A stretch of 64,000 nucleotides of DNA from Allolobophora icterica (Eukaryota > Annelida > Clitellata > Crassiclitellata > Lumbricidae), in assembly GCA_963556255.1 (NCBI GenBank), contig OY744611.1:9158876-9222875 (forward strand), given 5' to 3'. Of the stretch, positions 28,102 through 40,085 are shown in pieces. The translations under genes were made by a program, and so were the position numbers. The notes beneath the pieces are model-generated. The model made no database searches and was not told the origin of the DNA. It saw only the letters and a program-made list of their open reading frames with translations. How positions within the stretch are numbered: the first letter of the stretch is position 1; each line of letters starts with the position of its first letter.

Positions 28102-28935
28102 ACACACTATCATTTTGAGAAATAACTGATGTGGGCACTGTAAATGTCTTTTCATGCGTGAACCAAATGCTTCGTAGACTTCTGGTTAGGAAACATTTCA
28201 AATAGCTGCTGACTTCGTCGCATGCGCTTTAGTTTACAGCCTTCGTTTATCACCTTCCCCATCACGCGTTTTTTTTATACGCTTTAAGTTGTAAATCCTG
28301 CTTCACAATAGATATAGCGACCGGAAGTTGACGAAATAACTGACATGAGGTAAGTAAGTACATCGTAGAATAATTTAGGTGTTTACGATTTACTCAAAAC
28401 ACAGTTTGATATCGTATTAAACACGATTATACGTGATGGTCTCATTTTTAATGGCCCACCCTTTATATTCCGTGCACTTATGACATTCACGTAGTCCTAC
28501 ATGCAGTTACTTATTGAATGCTCTTTTATCCAAACAAATCTAAACCAAATCATACATTTTCCCAAAAATGTCTAAATGGCAAAAGTGCCCTAAAATACGA
28601 CAAAGATTGTCTACACGCACGAATCTATCAACGACCTCCGTAACTCAAGGTAGGCCTAACTGTAAAATGTTTGCGACCTGTCTCAGCAATATATTTGCGC
28701 CTTCTGTACATATAGGCCTATAACATTGCATATACACTTGCCTACATACACTTGCCTGTACCGTCTATACATATGCATACACTTGCCTATTTAGGATTCT
28801 AACCCTCATGCGAAATTGTCCAGTGGGAACTGCCTCATCCTTTTCAGAACTATCTGCATCTCTCTGCCTCATCAATTCCTGGTCGAAAGTCCTTCCGATC
28901 GGTTGCACATGGTATACTTGTCGCTCCTCGGGCTA

Positions 28936-29030
28936 GGTCGTCCACTACCCAACAGCACAGATGTTGGTCCAGTATCCTGGAATAATAGTTTTCCTTTTAA
29001 ATAAGAAGTGAGCTAATCAGTTTATCACCA
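28936..29030 (+). repeat. Dispersed repeat shared with 59277-59370
   Basis: TCCACTACCCA(A/G)CAGCACAGA and GAAGTGAGC(T/C)AATCAGT(T/C)T are shared by the two segments. It adjoins the palindromic LTR-like structure. Confidence 0.65.
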
Positions 29031-29045
29031 TATCACCATTCTTAT

Positions 29046-29331
29046 GACGTCACGTGAATGAACTCTAGGAGAGCTTATATATGTGTATGCGAGTGACTGA
29101 AGGAGGTGAAATGGCTGTAGATTAAACAGTTGAAAGATTCAGTTCGTTCTTTATATAGTAGTCTAGGTGAGACACTAAACTGGCGACGAGGACGGGAGTT
29201 TAGTGTCTCACCTAGACTACTATAAAGAACGAATTGAATCGTTTTCAACTCTTTACTCGACCGCCATTTCACCTCCAGTCACTAGCGTGCACATATATAA
29301 TCTCTCCTGGCGTTCATTCACGTGACGTCAT
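29046..29331. repeat. Large palindrome of LTR-like arms around a primer-binding-site-like loop
   Basis: Two ~130-bp arms (left from GACGTCACGTGAATGAAC to TCTCACC...ACTAAAC; right its imperfect complement to GTTCATTCACGTGACGTC) flank ~16 bp, TGGCGACGAGGACGGG. This loop matches, from memory, the sequence just inside the 5' LTR of mag-type Ty3/gypsy elements. The structure looks like two LTR ends in inverted orientation. Confidence 0.7.
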
Positions 29332-29464
29332 AATCCGACACTAAATTCCCTCTTTTTCCAAGTTTAGTGTCCATACTATTCTTAGCATCAATGACAATCA
29401 TCATTCCTACTAATACCCTAACACTAACATCAACTCTGAATTAATGCATTAATATTAAAATTAA

Positions 29465-29610
29465 TTAACACACTAGGGCAGCGATCCGCCTACACTCATA
29501 GTGTGTTCTGATACACAAGAAATGAACATAAGTATTAACATCAACTATAGCACGTTAACTCTATCACACTAGGGCAGCGATCCGCCTACACTCTTTGTGT
29601 GTTCTAGTAC
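29465..29610. repeat. Two copies of a hairpin-forming repeat
   Basis: CACTAGGGCAGCGATCCGCC followed by TACACT occurs at about 29471 and 29566, each time closing with GTGTGTTCT, so each copy can form a CACACTA/TAGTGTG-type stem. Confidence 0.75.
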
Positions 29611-30769
29611 AAGTGAAAAGCCTTAAACTTCGCTGGCATCTGTCGAATCCGTATAGGTCGCCGACAGGACTCTGGACTGTTCACTGTTGACTCCACCATG
29701 TCCTTCTCTGCCCATTTGTAAAATATATTCACTTTCCAGAGATTCCTTGAATCAGAAACTACATGCCTCAAACTGTCTTAATCTCACTGAAAATTGCCCT
29801 GGAGTCTTGCCGTCTTGACTACTGTATTTCACGTCACCTTCGTACTCAATCATTTGTATTGCGAAAAGAGATTTGCACAACTACAACTCGTTAAAAGAAG
29901 GAATGGTTAAAAATTCTCTGACAAAAGCAATCAAAAGAATAAAAAAAATTACACCAAAGCTGCTGCCGTCTGCTCCTTGAGCAAAGAATTCATTTTCATG
30001 ATCTTTTGTATAGAGCATAGATTGTTGCTTTCAAACCAGCAGTCATATTTCCAATCCTTTTAAACCCTTATGTCAGCAAATACTTCACTCGATAGACGGA
30101 TCCCATGACTCTTGCTGTGCCTCGTACTATCACAAGTGTCTGGGTCTCTGCATGTTTGATGGCTGACCAGAAAATCTGAAAATCATTTTCGAGTCTATTA
30201 CGCTCTGTCGGGTCTCTTTTATCTTTCAGAACTAAACTTATCTGTTTCAGCTTGCTTTCTCTTATTAGCCTGGTTTCTGGTTCTCAGATTTGTCGGATTT
30301 CGACCTGACAAATCACTCGACTTTGACAACGATTTCACTTGACACATCCGTTGTTGCTGCTATGTTCACGACGATAACGACTCTGCAGAAGTCACTAGAT
30401 TGTTTAGATTACCCGAGGCGCCTTCTACGCCAGTCTATATAATTAAAAATGTCGTTAATTCAAGAAACGAATGTTCAGCTATCAAGCGATGCACCAAGAA
30501 TTAGGAAGTCGCTAGCAGTGAATCACACACACACACGTAGAACTCAACCGTTTGTCTTTCATCCTTAGTTGACAGTTTGTACCATGTCTAAGGTTTCTGG
30601 ACCGCGTTACATCGACGATGAGGATAAACGTCCGGCGACGTGGTCCACCGCCAATGGCACGCGTTTCTCTTAGTGGTATACGAGGAAGCGTCTGGTGATG
30701 TTATATTCATAGAAACGCATATACTGTAGTAATTATTTTGTAATTGCACTGTAGCTTAATCAAGACTAA
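29611..30769. other. No gene seen
   Basis: Non-coding, with frequent stops on both strands. Nothing recognised. Confidence 0.5.
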
Positions 30770-31475
30770 ACATAAATCGTTCCACACAAAAACAGTTTGA
30801 TGATTCGTCAAGAATATAATGGTAAGCGCGTTGCTGATACATATTTCAATACATAAAATGGTTGCGGGATACTAGATAAGTTAAGTGTAGCAGAGCCATT
30901 TTAGGCTTTGAAGTTCCTCTTAAATGTCCAGTATAATAGATTTATAACATGATAAAATTAGATTAAATATTGATCGTCCCAGAAACAAAATAGTTCGATA
31001 CATTTTACAATAGCTTCATAATTCTTCAAGCAGAAACATGAAATGGTTGCTGAATAGGTCTACTCGATAGCGTAAGTTTAGTAGGGCAATTTAAAGTTAA
31101 AAAGTTCTTCTTAAATGTGTGGTAACAGATTATAACAAGATTAGATTAAATATAAATCCTTCCAGAAACAAAATAGTTCGATACGACGATTCATATTGCA
31201 ATAGTTCGATTATTAATTCTTCAAGCAGAAACGTTAGTAGGCCTACATCGTAAATACTGGATTCAAAACATGATATGGTTGCAGGATAGTTTTACTCGAT
31301 TGCGTGTGTGTTGCAGAGCAATTTTAGGTTTAAAAATTACTCTTATATATCCTGTATAATAAATTTATATCATGATTTAAATTATACATTGCTGTCTCAC
31401 AAAAATAGTTCGATGATGCATCAAGAGTATGAAAGTAAGCGCATTGGTGATACAAATTTTAATACATAAAATGGT
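30770..31475. repeat. Degenerate tandem repeat, about four units
   Basis: Recurring blocks: AAATAGTTCGAT, TTCTTCAAGCAGAAAC, ATGGTTGC(A/G)GGATA and TCTTAAATGT, at irregular spacing of roughly 180-230 bp. It lies just 3' of the stop codon of the receptor gene, so it may form its 3' UTR. Confidence 0.7.
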
Positions 31476-31498
31476 TGAATGTAGATATTTTATCAATG

Positions 31499-31812
31499 CT
31501 AATCCTCGATTACAATTTCATCATAAATGGCCGATAGACGTCGTTGTGAAGCGTCAGGATAATCATAGTGTGATTCATCAACGTCGATGTCATTTCCCAA
31601 GCCAACTTCGTGAAGATTGCTTTCTCCTGTCTGTCGGAGATCATGTGTGTTGCCTTGGTTTACAAGTTCATCATAAATTGGTGGTAGATCTGGGAGACGT
31701 GATGTAGCATCCAGTTTATTATATTCTGATTCAGCCTTGTAACGATCATTTCTTCCTCCTCTCTGTCGGAGCTCATGTTCGTTACCATGGTTTATATGAC
31801 CAGCACCTGAGG
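31499..31812 (-). CDS. Receptor gene 1, terminal exon: cytoplasmic tail with tyrosine motifs
   Basis: Not visible as a start-codon frame because it is a 3' exon. Acceptor CACTTCTTCAG (exon from 31812, phase 1), open to TAG at 31501-31499. It encodes a hydrophilic ~104-residue tail with YNKL, twelve residues, then YDEL; further on YDYP and a terminal IYDEIVIED. YxxL-x12-YxxL satisfies the ITAM spacing rule, and the YDEL/YDEI sites are plausible SH2-binding motifs (inference). The preceding transmembrane exon ends in phase 1, so the join is in frame with either of two adjacent acceptors. Confidence 0.85.
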
Positions 31813-32334
31813 CTGAAGAAGTGTAAAATAAAAATTGTATCTAAATATCACTCAGTCATTTTTTTAAAGTTCAATAAAAGACAGGAAGCTAGACAATTGT
31901 CTTTTTTAATTTCATGAAACCTACCTGACTACATTTCATTTTCAGTTTAATACCCTCAGGAAATAGGTAATAATAACGAACAAACCACCTAACTAATCTC
32001 TAGCTTTCAATAAATCAATCAAATCAATCGATCGATCGATCGATCGATCAACCAACCAAGCAATCAGCAACTTAACCAACGAACAAACTAACGAACGACC
32101 CAATTATTCACCTACCATCCAAACCACCAACCAACAAACAGAACTGACCAGCATTAATTAAGCCAAATTCTAGACCTACTGGAATCTGTTAATTCGGGCG
32201 CTTAATCATTATAATCATTATTATTTTCGCTAGGGCAAAGAGCATAACAGCATGTGCAAGAGCACATGTTATAAAAAAACTATTACGAAGTCCTATTATT
32301 AACAGTTGTTCGACAAAACTTGCAAGCCACCTGC
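31813..32334. other. Intron of receptor gene 1
   Basis: Holds a short (ATCG)n/(AATC)n simple tract near 32020-32060. No gene seen. Confidence 0.6.
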
Positions 32335-33600
32335 TCAATTGCACAGCCAGTCAGTAGTTGTGTAACGTGGTTTGATCGCCCAAGATTCAGGGTTGCCGCT
32401 ACACCGTAGAAACGAACACAGTTGTTGTTTATTAATGTGACGACACTTGGGTGCCACGCCACAATTTACCTGCATATTGCAATTAAGTAACTCCTTAAAC
32501 AATTTGTGATGGTTTACACTATCAAAGGCTTTTCTAAGATCAAAAGCCGTCGCGTAAACGTAACTAACTCTAGTGCTGAAGTAGTTGATGGCTGACTTCA
32601 AGGCAAAAATAGCATCGGTGCAACCCAGTCCCTGTTTAAATCCAAACTGCAAGTCATCACTTGGTATGTATCCCTGACAAATATTCAGGAGCAAAGATTT
32701 GGAAAGCTTAGAAATAAGAGGGATCAACGTAATGGGTCTGTAATTCTCAATATAATTCAAATTTCCAGTTTTATCTTTAATTACAGGGAGGAAGTATAGT
32801 TCCAGTACCAAAGCTGTTAGGTACAAATTCACGAGAGAATATGCTTGAAAATAATAACCTAAGATGAACAATAAAACTAGGGTGTGCATACAGCAGGTGT
32901 TCTGCAGAAAGGTCATCAGGAAAACAAGCCTTCCCAGTTAGCGATGCTTTTACACAAGTGCTTATTACATCAACGGAAGCGACAGGGTTTTATATAGGCT
33001 GAGTGCACGGGGCGTGAGGACGTGCCTTCTCAAAGTCATGTACCGCCCTAGGTTCAGGTCAGACCTTGTGAAGTTCTTATTAAATTGTGTAGCAAATTTA
33101 TTCGCCACATCAGCGTTAGAGCAGCATCCAGATAAATTAATAGGTGAATTAATATTTTTTCAAAATTTTCTAAGCCATGCTTTCCAAAACTCATCTGATT
33201 TTAATTGAGGAACTTTGGATGCAACCGCATCGTCATGCATACTTTCAATGCGAACGTATGCATCTCGGACTTATATTTCAGTTTTCATCTTGATTTGGTC
33301 GCATGTAAGTACTCGGACGACGCACGTTCAGCACTTGACCACACGTTATACCAGAAGCAAGAATCGGCTTTAAGTTGATCAAGCTCATCATTCCAAAAGA
33401 GTTTCAGCAAACCCGCCCTGGTTCTACATACAGAAAGTTCAGCCGCACTATGAAGGCCATGAACAATAGCCCCGTAATAAATACTAATTAGCTGGCGTTC
33501 GGGCTCATAGTTACAGGTCATTGCACACTCACAGCACGTGGGAGGGCTAAAATTCTCTAGCTTTGTCTTGTACATATGTAGTACATACACAAGTCAGACT
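32335..33600 (-). mobile_element. LINE fragment (reverse transcriptase), decayed
   Basis: Minus-strand pieces: NYRPITLIPLISKLSKSLLL, DDLQFGFKQGLGCTDAIFAL and ATAFDLRKAFDSVNHHKLF are reverse-transcriptase motifs. 33590-33285 holds the linker typical between endonuclease and RT (LFWNDELDQLKADS). Frameshifts and a truncated 3' end. It lies in an intron of receptor gene 1. Confidence 0.8.
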
Positions 33601-34345
33601 TATCCCATCGCCGTGACCAGGACAATGGAATGTTACTTGACTTGCATAACAGTGACACAGACGTGGAGTGGCTCGATCAAAATCCGTGTTGCCCGAGCTG
33701 AAGCAGGCTATTAGAGACACCCACACACATGTGAGCTTGGCATACCAAACCAAAGAGAGCTGATGGAACGAGAGAAGACAAAGATATATAAACAGACAGA
33801 CAGAAGACAAAGATATATAAACAGACAGTGATAAATATTGATAAAGAGATAGATGAACAAAGGTAGTTACAGAGCTGCCTAAGCCAACGTGTTCCCGATC
33901 CATCTGAAGGATCCGCATCCTTTGTTCGCTTTTGGACGACCATTTGGATTTACAGTACCGTTAGTCTCGATAAGCTTAACCCTATTACAACTGCTTTTCG
34001 TCGGCTTCATCGTGTCTTCATCATTTAAACACGTCCTCCTGTAATTTTTGGATGGTTCATCGCCGGATTCCACGTGTATTGCTTGGACGTAAGCAGATTT
34101 ATGCAGAATTATGGCTTCATAAACGACCGCAGAATCGATCATTCATTTCAACTTATAGCAACCATCAGTTGCAACTAACACCAATAAGCTGCACATAAAC
34201 ACATGCAAATACACATGCATAAATACCTTCATGCATATTATACGTGGATGGATAGACACTGTCTTGTATACATAGGCCTTACGTACACAAATACATGCAG
34301 CATATATACTTATATAACGAAACTGAAAGAATTAAGTAGGCCTAC
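33601..34345. other. Intron of receptor gene 1
   Basis: Contains two copies of an AAAGATATATAAACAGACAG unit at 33779 and 33808. No gene seen. Confidence 0.6.
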
Positions 34346-34477
34346 CAGAATTTCTTTTTCGTTGACGACATTTGCGGCTTATTAACATGACCAGAATGGT
34401 GATTATAGTTGGGACCGCTACTACAAGAATCACTCCCAGAATTGAAACTGGCAGCTGAGGCGTTTCATCTTGCAGAA
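34346..34477 (-). CDS. Receptor gene 1, transmembrane exon
   Basis: 132-nt minus-strand exon, phase 1 to 1. The acceptor is GACTTTTAG and the donor is TTCTG|GTAGGC. It encodes LQDETPQLPVS, then ILGVILVVAVPT with further hydrophobics to MLI, then the stop-transfer SRKCRQRKRNS. This is a single-pass type I transmembrane segment with a strongly basic cytosolic flank. Ig-like exons lie upstream and the tail exon downstream, all in matching phase. Confidence 0.85.
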
Positions 34478-35092
34478 CTAAAAGTCAAAGTGTACTTAAT
34501 CATTAAAGTTGCACATATAATTTTATAGTTATGGAATTACCCAAGGAATGAAAGATTACATTTTCTAAATTATATTTTCCATTATGCTGTAGATATAACC
34601 AAATTAGGCCTACTATTATTATTTAAAATTTGTTATGCAGCCATTGCTATCTTTAGTTAAGATAATTGCTAATTAGTAACGCAGCGTTGTCTTACACGAA
34701 ATGCATCAACCGATGGCGCATTGCTAGTGCCTTGGATATTAGACACCAGAACGGTAGATACTATTAATTACAGTTACAATGTCAGGCAAGATTGTCTATA
34801 TATTACGCTACACTTTGCTGTTGTTTCAAATTGAATTGAAGACAACATTTATGATTTTATTGAATATCTATATGTGATTAGTCCTCACACGGTGGCCCAC
34901 GCAATGTACGAAAGTTTCTTTCTTTCTGACTCGCTAAAAAAATATGAGCACTATCTTTGCAGAAGTTGACAGCATCTGCTTTTGATAGGTTCTTTCTGGC
35001 TCCGGGTTGACCCACAAAAGAATTATTTCTATAGAATCGTCACTGTTAAGCCTGAAAGCTTTCTTGTTACACATTAGCAATGTTCACCCTAC
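34478..35092. other. Intron of receptor gene 1
   Basis: AT-rich, nothing recognised. Confidence 0.5.
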
Positions 35093-36240
35093 GAAAACAT
35101 GACGCTGTTGTCACACAGATACAGTATTGTATTGTTTCTAAACATTTATGAAGCGCCTCTCACAGTGTTCGCTAATCAGAGGCGCTCCCAGTGCGAGAGA
35201 TTCAGTGAAAAGAAAGTGGTTTTAAGACAGCGGAGGGAGGCACTTGTGTCATCAACAGTGCTAGTAACGAGGCTAGTGAGTCGTGTCAATGGAGAGATCT
35301 GATTCCAAAGAGCAGGGCTAATGCATGCAAAGGCTTGGGCTTTGACAATTATTAAAAGTAGTTCTGGTTCGAGGGACAAGAATATCATGTCGGTTGAGTG
35401 AGTGCATTGGGTGGAGAGAAGCAGCTGAGACTGGCAGACAAATGAGGTCGCAGAAGTACATGGGCGCTAAGCCTATATAAGACCAATGGACTATAAGTAA
35501 GAATCTTAAGCTGAATTCGAGCTGTAAGGAAAGTCAGCGAAGATGGTCAAACATAAAAGAGAAAATATGAGACGAACGAGAAAGTCGGGCTATTAATCTG
35601 GCTGCATCATTAAATTAAAACAGTCTAGAGAGGAGATAGGCGATTTCTGTAGCGTCATTTCTCGAATACGCAGAAAATTCTCTGATGTTAAGAGTCAGAG
35701 TGGAACTAAGAAAGTGATCCAACAAATGAACTATGTGCCTGCATACCTGTCTTTTGAACAATCAGGAGAGAGTTTCAGTAATCGATTCTAAAGCAAACGA
35801 AGGCATGAATATGGTAGTATGGAGAGAGGAGGAGACAGAGCGTCGGATTGCTATTGCTATATAAGCCGCCTCAGGCGAAAGTAAGAAGAACGGGTAAGAT
35901 TGGCAATGTGTTCAGAAAAGGTAAGCATACTGTTAAGGACAACACCAAGGTCACGGACACTAGATAAAAAGGCGAATGACGGGAATTTCTCAACAAGAAG
36001 TAGTAGGAAGTCTAGCTTGAGGAGCTGCAGACGAGTGCCAAACCATATGAGATGCGTCTTGGTTGGGTTCAGAGAGAGTCGATTGGATGACAGCAGAAGA
36101 TGCAGGTCATGAGAAAGAGTTAATGCAAGCTGAGTAGAAGGCGCGTCATGAAGGAGCGCCTGAACGTCGTCTGCATAGAGCTGGCCCGTTGATAAGAGCT
36201 TTGCAAAATATGGCAGAAATGTCAGCCGCACAACAACTAC
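35093..36240 (-). mobile_element. L2/CR1-like LINE, 3' half
   Basis: Minus-strand reverse-transcriptase pieces: LYADDVQALLHDAP (catalytic YADD), LSLNPTKTHLIWFGT, VRDLGVVLNSMLTFSEHI, and at the 3' end ALWNQISPLTRLTS with FRCLKT-like residues. It ends AGGCGCTTCATAAATG, the usual 3' tail. Several frameshifts. Confidence 0.8.
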
Positions 36241-36243
36241 AAC

Positions 36244-36625
36244 TTAAACATCTGTGATGACCTTAAAAAAAGTGGCACTGCTAATAGGAATGCAACTCGG
36301 ATATACCAAGTACGGTTGCTTCATTGGCGAATTTTCAGTTTCAGTCGTGCTAAGGAGTCTCATTACATTAAAGAGAACTGGCCGCTCCCTAAAGCGTTTG
36401 GTTCTAAGGCACAACAGTGTAACAAACAAGCCGTTTGTCGACACAAGAAAGATTTTTTGCCTCCACTCTTTCTAAAAATCGACTGATGAGAAATTTCGTG
36501 AAAGCAATGAACAAGAAAGGCAAAGAGTTTCAATATTTATTTTCAGAACGATATTTCCAAGAATAGCTGATAAACAAATCAATGTTGCCGGAATATTGGT
36601 GGACTCTAAAGCGACATCAGCTACT
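36244..36625 (+). pseudogene. Fragment of a dispersed TE-associated protein (same family as 44824-46560)
   Basis: The plus frame has GMQLGYTKYGCFIGEF and, after frameshift, MRNFVKAMNKKGKEFQYLFS. Both match segments of the gene at 44824 (LQLGYTKYWCFLCEWD; the equivalent NFVKSMDRTGSAFKYL). Family name unknown to me; from memory it is widespread as hypothetical proteins in invertebrates. Confidence 0.65.
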
Positions 36626-37122
36626 GAGTACAAACGAAAATCAGCAGCAAACCACTTTTAGCTCAGCTGAGCTAAAATGCAATATTGCAGCATCAGCGTG
36701 CGATTAAACACGCTAATATGAATATAAGTTAATTTCACTTTCCCCAAATCAAGATGAAATGAAGTCAATTTGTTCAACTTGAAGCTATCAAATATCATTT
36801 TAACCATTTTAGGGAAAGCAAAACTTTCGAAAAAATGGTTGTCCAATGTAACCTATCCGATGGATCTAAGCAAGTGTTCTTTCAGACAATTAAAGCATTG
36901 CTCTCTAGACGGATTGGACAGCCAAGTCTAAGCGCCTTTGGATTTCGACAGTGCTTCAAAAACGGATTACGATTCTCGACTATAACCTGACGCGACCAAC
37001 GATTGAACATAATGATAACGGCGCAATAAAAGTAATGAGACTAAATTAGATTTCTGATGATCTTTAAAAGCGTCTAATAAATGTTCAGATATAAGATTTT
37101 GAGATACTGTATGTAACTTAAC
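36626..37122. other. Intron of receptor gene 1
   Basis: AT-rich; no gene or repeat boundary recognised. Confidence 0.5.
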
Positions 37123-37368
37123 CCTGCAAATTAACGGACTTTGATTGTTGGTAATATTGTCCTCTGATGATATTCGACGCATTGCATGTGTAGTTGCCAC
37201 CGTGATTAGCGATGATAGATGGCCCTTGGGTTACATTGCCACTGCTTCCATCTACCCACGTATAAGTCGCCGGTGGATTGGCAGCAGCGTAACAGAAGAG
37301 CAAAGCAGGAGTTCGAATCTGACCGTTGCTATGACCAGTTATTGTCATATTATCTTCCGTTGGCCAAT
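37123..37368 (-). CDS. Receptor gene 1, Ig-like domain exon 3
   Basis: 246-nt minus-strand exon, phase 1 to 1. The acceptor is TTTCTTTTAG and the donor is CAGG|GTTAAG. It encodes an Ig domain: first cysteine in ALLFCYAAANPPATYTW, core tryptophan in YTWVDG, second cysteine in HGGNYTCNASN. Several N-glycosylation sites (NVT, NYT, NAS). Open and in phase with its neighbours. Confidence 0.85.
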
Positions 37369-37600
37369 CTAAAAGAAACGATTTGGATTGGATAGTTTAT
37401 ACGTAAATCAATTTGAATTAGAGCAGGTTATTTATCCATGAATCACGGACCATTAATACAAGAAGAGTCGGCACCTACATGTATCGCCAAGGTTTTGGAT
37501 TTATTTATTTACGTATGAATTAATACACTTTGTTTGAACTGTGGATCACTGCAGGAAGGTAGGCTATCAAGGATTGATCTAATACTACGACGTACACAGG
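37369..37600. other. Intron of receptor gene 1
   Basis: Short non-coding stretch before the nested LINE; nothing recognised. Confidence 0.5.
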
Positions 37601-38404
37601 TACACGAGTGTGCAATAACTGCACATTTATACAATTAACATTTGCTACTATTGAAGATAATGACCCTTCTTTTAACTCCTCAATAGTTGGATTACAGTAT
37701 CAAACACCATTTAAAGATGATGCCTATCTGAACAAATCACCGAGCTTGAAAATATCTAAGGAGACTCAATCTAATAGAGCTTTAATAAACTATCTTGACC
37801 CGGACGATAATTATTATGTGACTAGGCCAATTGATCATGGCTATAAAACGCCCTCAAAATAGTATCCATAATGAATAGTAACAATGATTTAAACCGTTTT
37901 CTCTCTAACACATATAAATTGCAGGAGTCTTTATAATAAAGTAGATGAAGTGGAGGTCTTAGTTGAAGTAATGCAACCTTTAATCCTGGCTATAATTGAG
38001 ACAAGGCTTACAGGCTTAGTTCATTCTTATTCCGGGATATAATTTTATACATAAACCTAGACTAACAGGACCTGGGGTGGAGTGGGCCTCTTAATAAAAA
38101 ATGGAATTCCCTTTAGTATAATGCTCCAAATTCTGGACTCTACTCCTCAACATAGCAATTATGAAAGCTTATTTATAAACCTCCCCCTTGACTAAGGGAA
38201 GAACCTTATTATGGGAGTAATCTATAGATCTCGTTGGCAATCTCTCATTAACCTCAACAATGAATTTAACCAACTAACAAACAGACTGGCCCAAGTAAAG
38301 AAAGATGTGCTGCTAGCTGGTGACTTTGATATTGACCTCTTGCAACGTATTGATCATGCCATAACAGGAGAATACCTTGATACTAGAGTATTTGCCTGTC
38401 ATAT

Positions 38405-38940
38405 ATGACGGGTTGACGGGTTGAAATGTCGCTCACGATTTAAGCGTAAACATCGGTCTTGAGTACTTTCTTAATTCATGGGACAACGAAATATTGAAGG
38501 ACTATTTACCAACAATATAGCATTTTTCAGTTTTATGAAGTATGTTAAACTGTTAGAAGATATTATCAAGGACTATTTAGGAAGAATATAGTATTTACCC
38601 TGTATTGCACGTAACCAATCTATGTTTAGGCTAATGAGTCTTCGCCTCGTCTTTGCTTCTCCTCCCCCTCAACCTGCCGTCAGATCGTGTGCCATAGTGA
38701 GGGAGTGATGCCGGGGAGGGAGGGAGTGAGTGACGGAGAGACGGAGGGATAGAGCTAGGGAGGGAGGGAGGGAGGCAGAGACATACTTACAACGGTTAGT
38801 AACCCTCCCTCCAATTGGCCTTAGGGACGTCGGCCAAGGGCCTGTCAGGCATTGGAATACGATCAAGAGCTGTCAGGCGTAGAACATTCCAAAGCGTTAT
38901 AAATCTTAAGAGCTGGGAAATTATATAAGAAATGATTTCT
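38405..38940. repeat. Insertion inside the LINE endonuclease region
   Basis: Separates the endonuclease pieces before and after it. Contains a (GGGA)n-rich tract at 38697-38776. No termini were identified, so its class is unknown. Confidence 0.45.
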
Positions 38941-40085
38941 ATACATAAAATCCTACCAACCATTTTCAGACCTACAAGAATAAACCCCACTTACAACGGT
39001 TATCTTTAACAGATAATATTCTAACCATTATTTGTAACAAGTCAATCCACACAGTAATTGTGGTAACAGATATCTCGGATCACCTTCCTGTCTCTGCATG
39101 GTTTGACATTAATCTCCCACTAACACGTAAGAAATCCCTAACTTTAAAACGTACTATTCAAATGTTAAACGTACTAGTTCAAATGTTAAACAGTTTCAAG
39201 AAATCCTCGATAAAATTGATTACCCCCCCCCACCCCCAATATTTACCGCGTGCGAGGAGTCTGACTCCAATAAAGCCTACGAGTCATTCTCGCAATATAT
39301 AAAGAGGCATACAACCTCGCATTCCCATACATAAGATATACAATAACAAGCTTTATTCTCTTAGATGCCCGTGGATGACTTATGGACAACAGCTTCCAGT
39401 AATTAAAATGACAAATTATATAAGAAATATGTTAAAGCGCTTAGTGAGGATAAAAAAATGAATTTGTTTCGTGTTGAAATAAGTTCAAGATGATCAAGAA
39501 TAAAATAAAACACTATTATTACGCAGTTGAATTGCTAAATGCAATAATGATTTTTTTAAACTTGACAACTTATAAAACATTAATTGATGATAAGGGGCAG
39601 GATAGCGTCATTGAAGAAATTGAAATTGGTAATAATAAATAACTGGCAACATTATTATGGCTGAAAATTTTTTATTGTTCTCTGTTGTAAAAAATCTCTC
39701 AAGTAAGATTACTACTTCCACTCGTCACTTCTCGGATTACATGGACCCCTCTCCTCCCAACTATTTTGCCCTTTATCCCGCATCATCGGAGGAACTTATT
39801 CAACTGAATAGTACAGTTAAACTTGCCCACAGCTCTGGGACTGACGGTTTGGACCTAACTACTATGGGACCTTCAATACACCATACAGCGGTCAATATGG
39901 CTGCTATAATAAACTGCTCTCTAAGGACAGGAACTGATCCCTTGAGTATGACGACGGCCATTATCTCTCCTACATTTACCAGCAGGGCAGTAGGAAGGAC
40001 CTTACGAATTATAGACCTGTTTCAATAATACCGTACTTTTCTAAGTTACTAGAAAAATGTTATATTCTAGACTGTATAATTCCAT

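Larger units (their letters stand above)
27137..28463 (-). mobile_element. Mariner/Tc1-like transposon, decayed
   Basis: Terminal inverted repeats CAGGGTGGGCCATTAAAAAT (left) and its near-exact complement ending ATGGCCCACCCTT (right), flanked by TA dinucleotides. A minus-strand transposase fragment (27684-27394) has the D,D-type landmarks: LQQDGAPSRTA and IWPPNSKDLNPVDYAIW. The 5' half of the transposase is broken and a tRNA-like sequence sits inside. Confidence 0.88.

Noticed and set aside
29465..29610. CRISPR-like array
   Set aside because: Only two copies with no spacer series, and the genome is eukaryotic.
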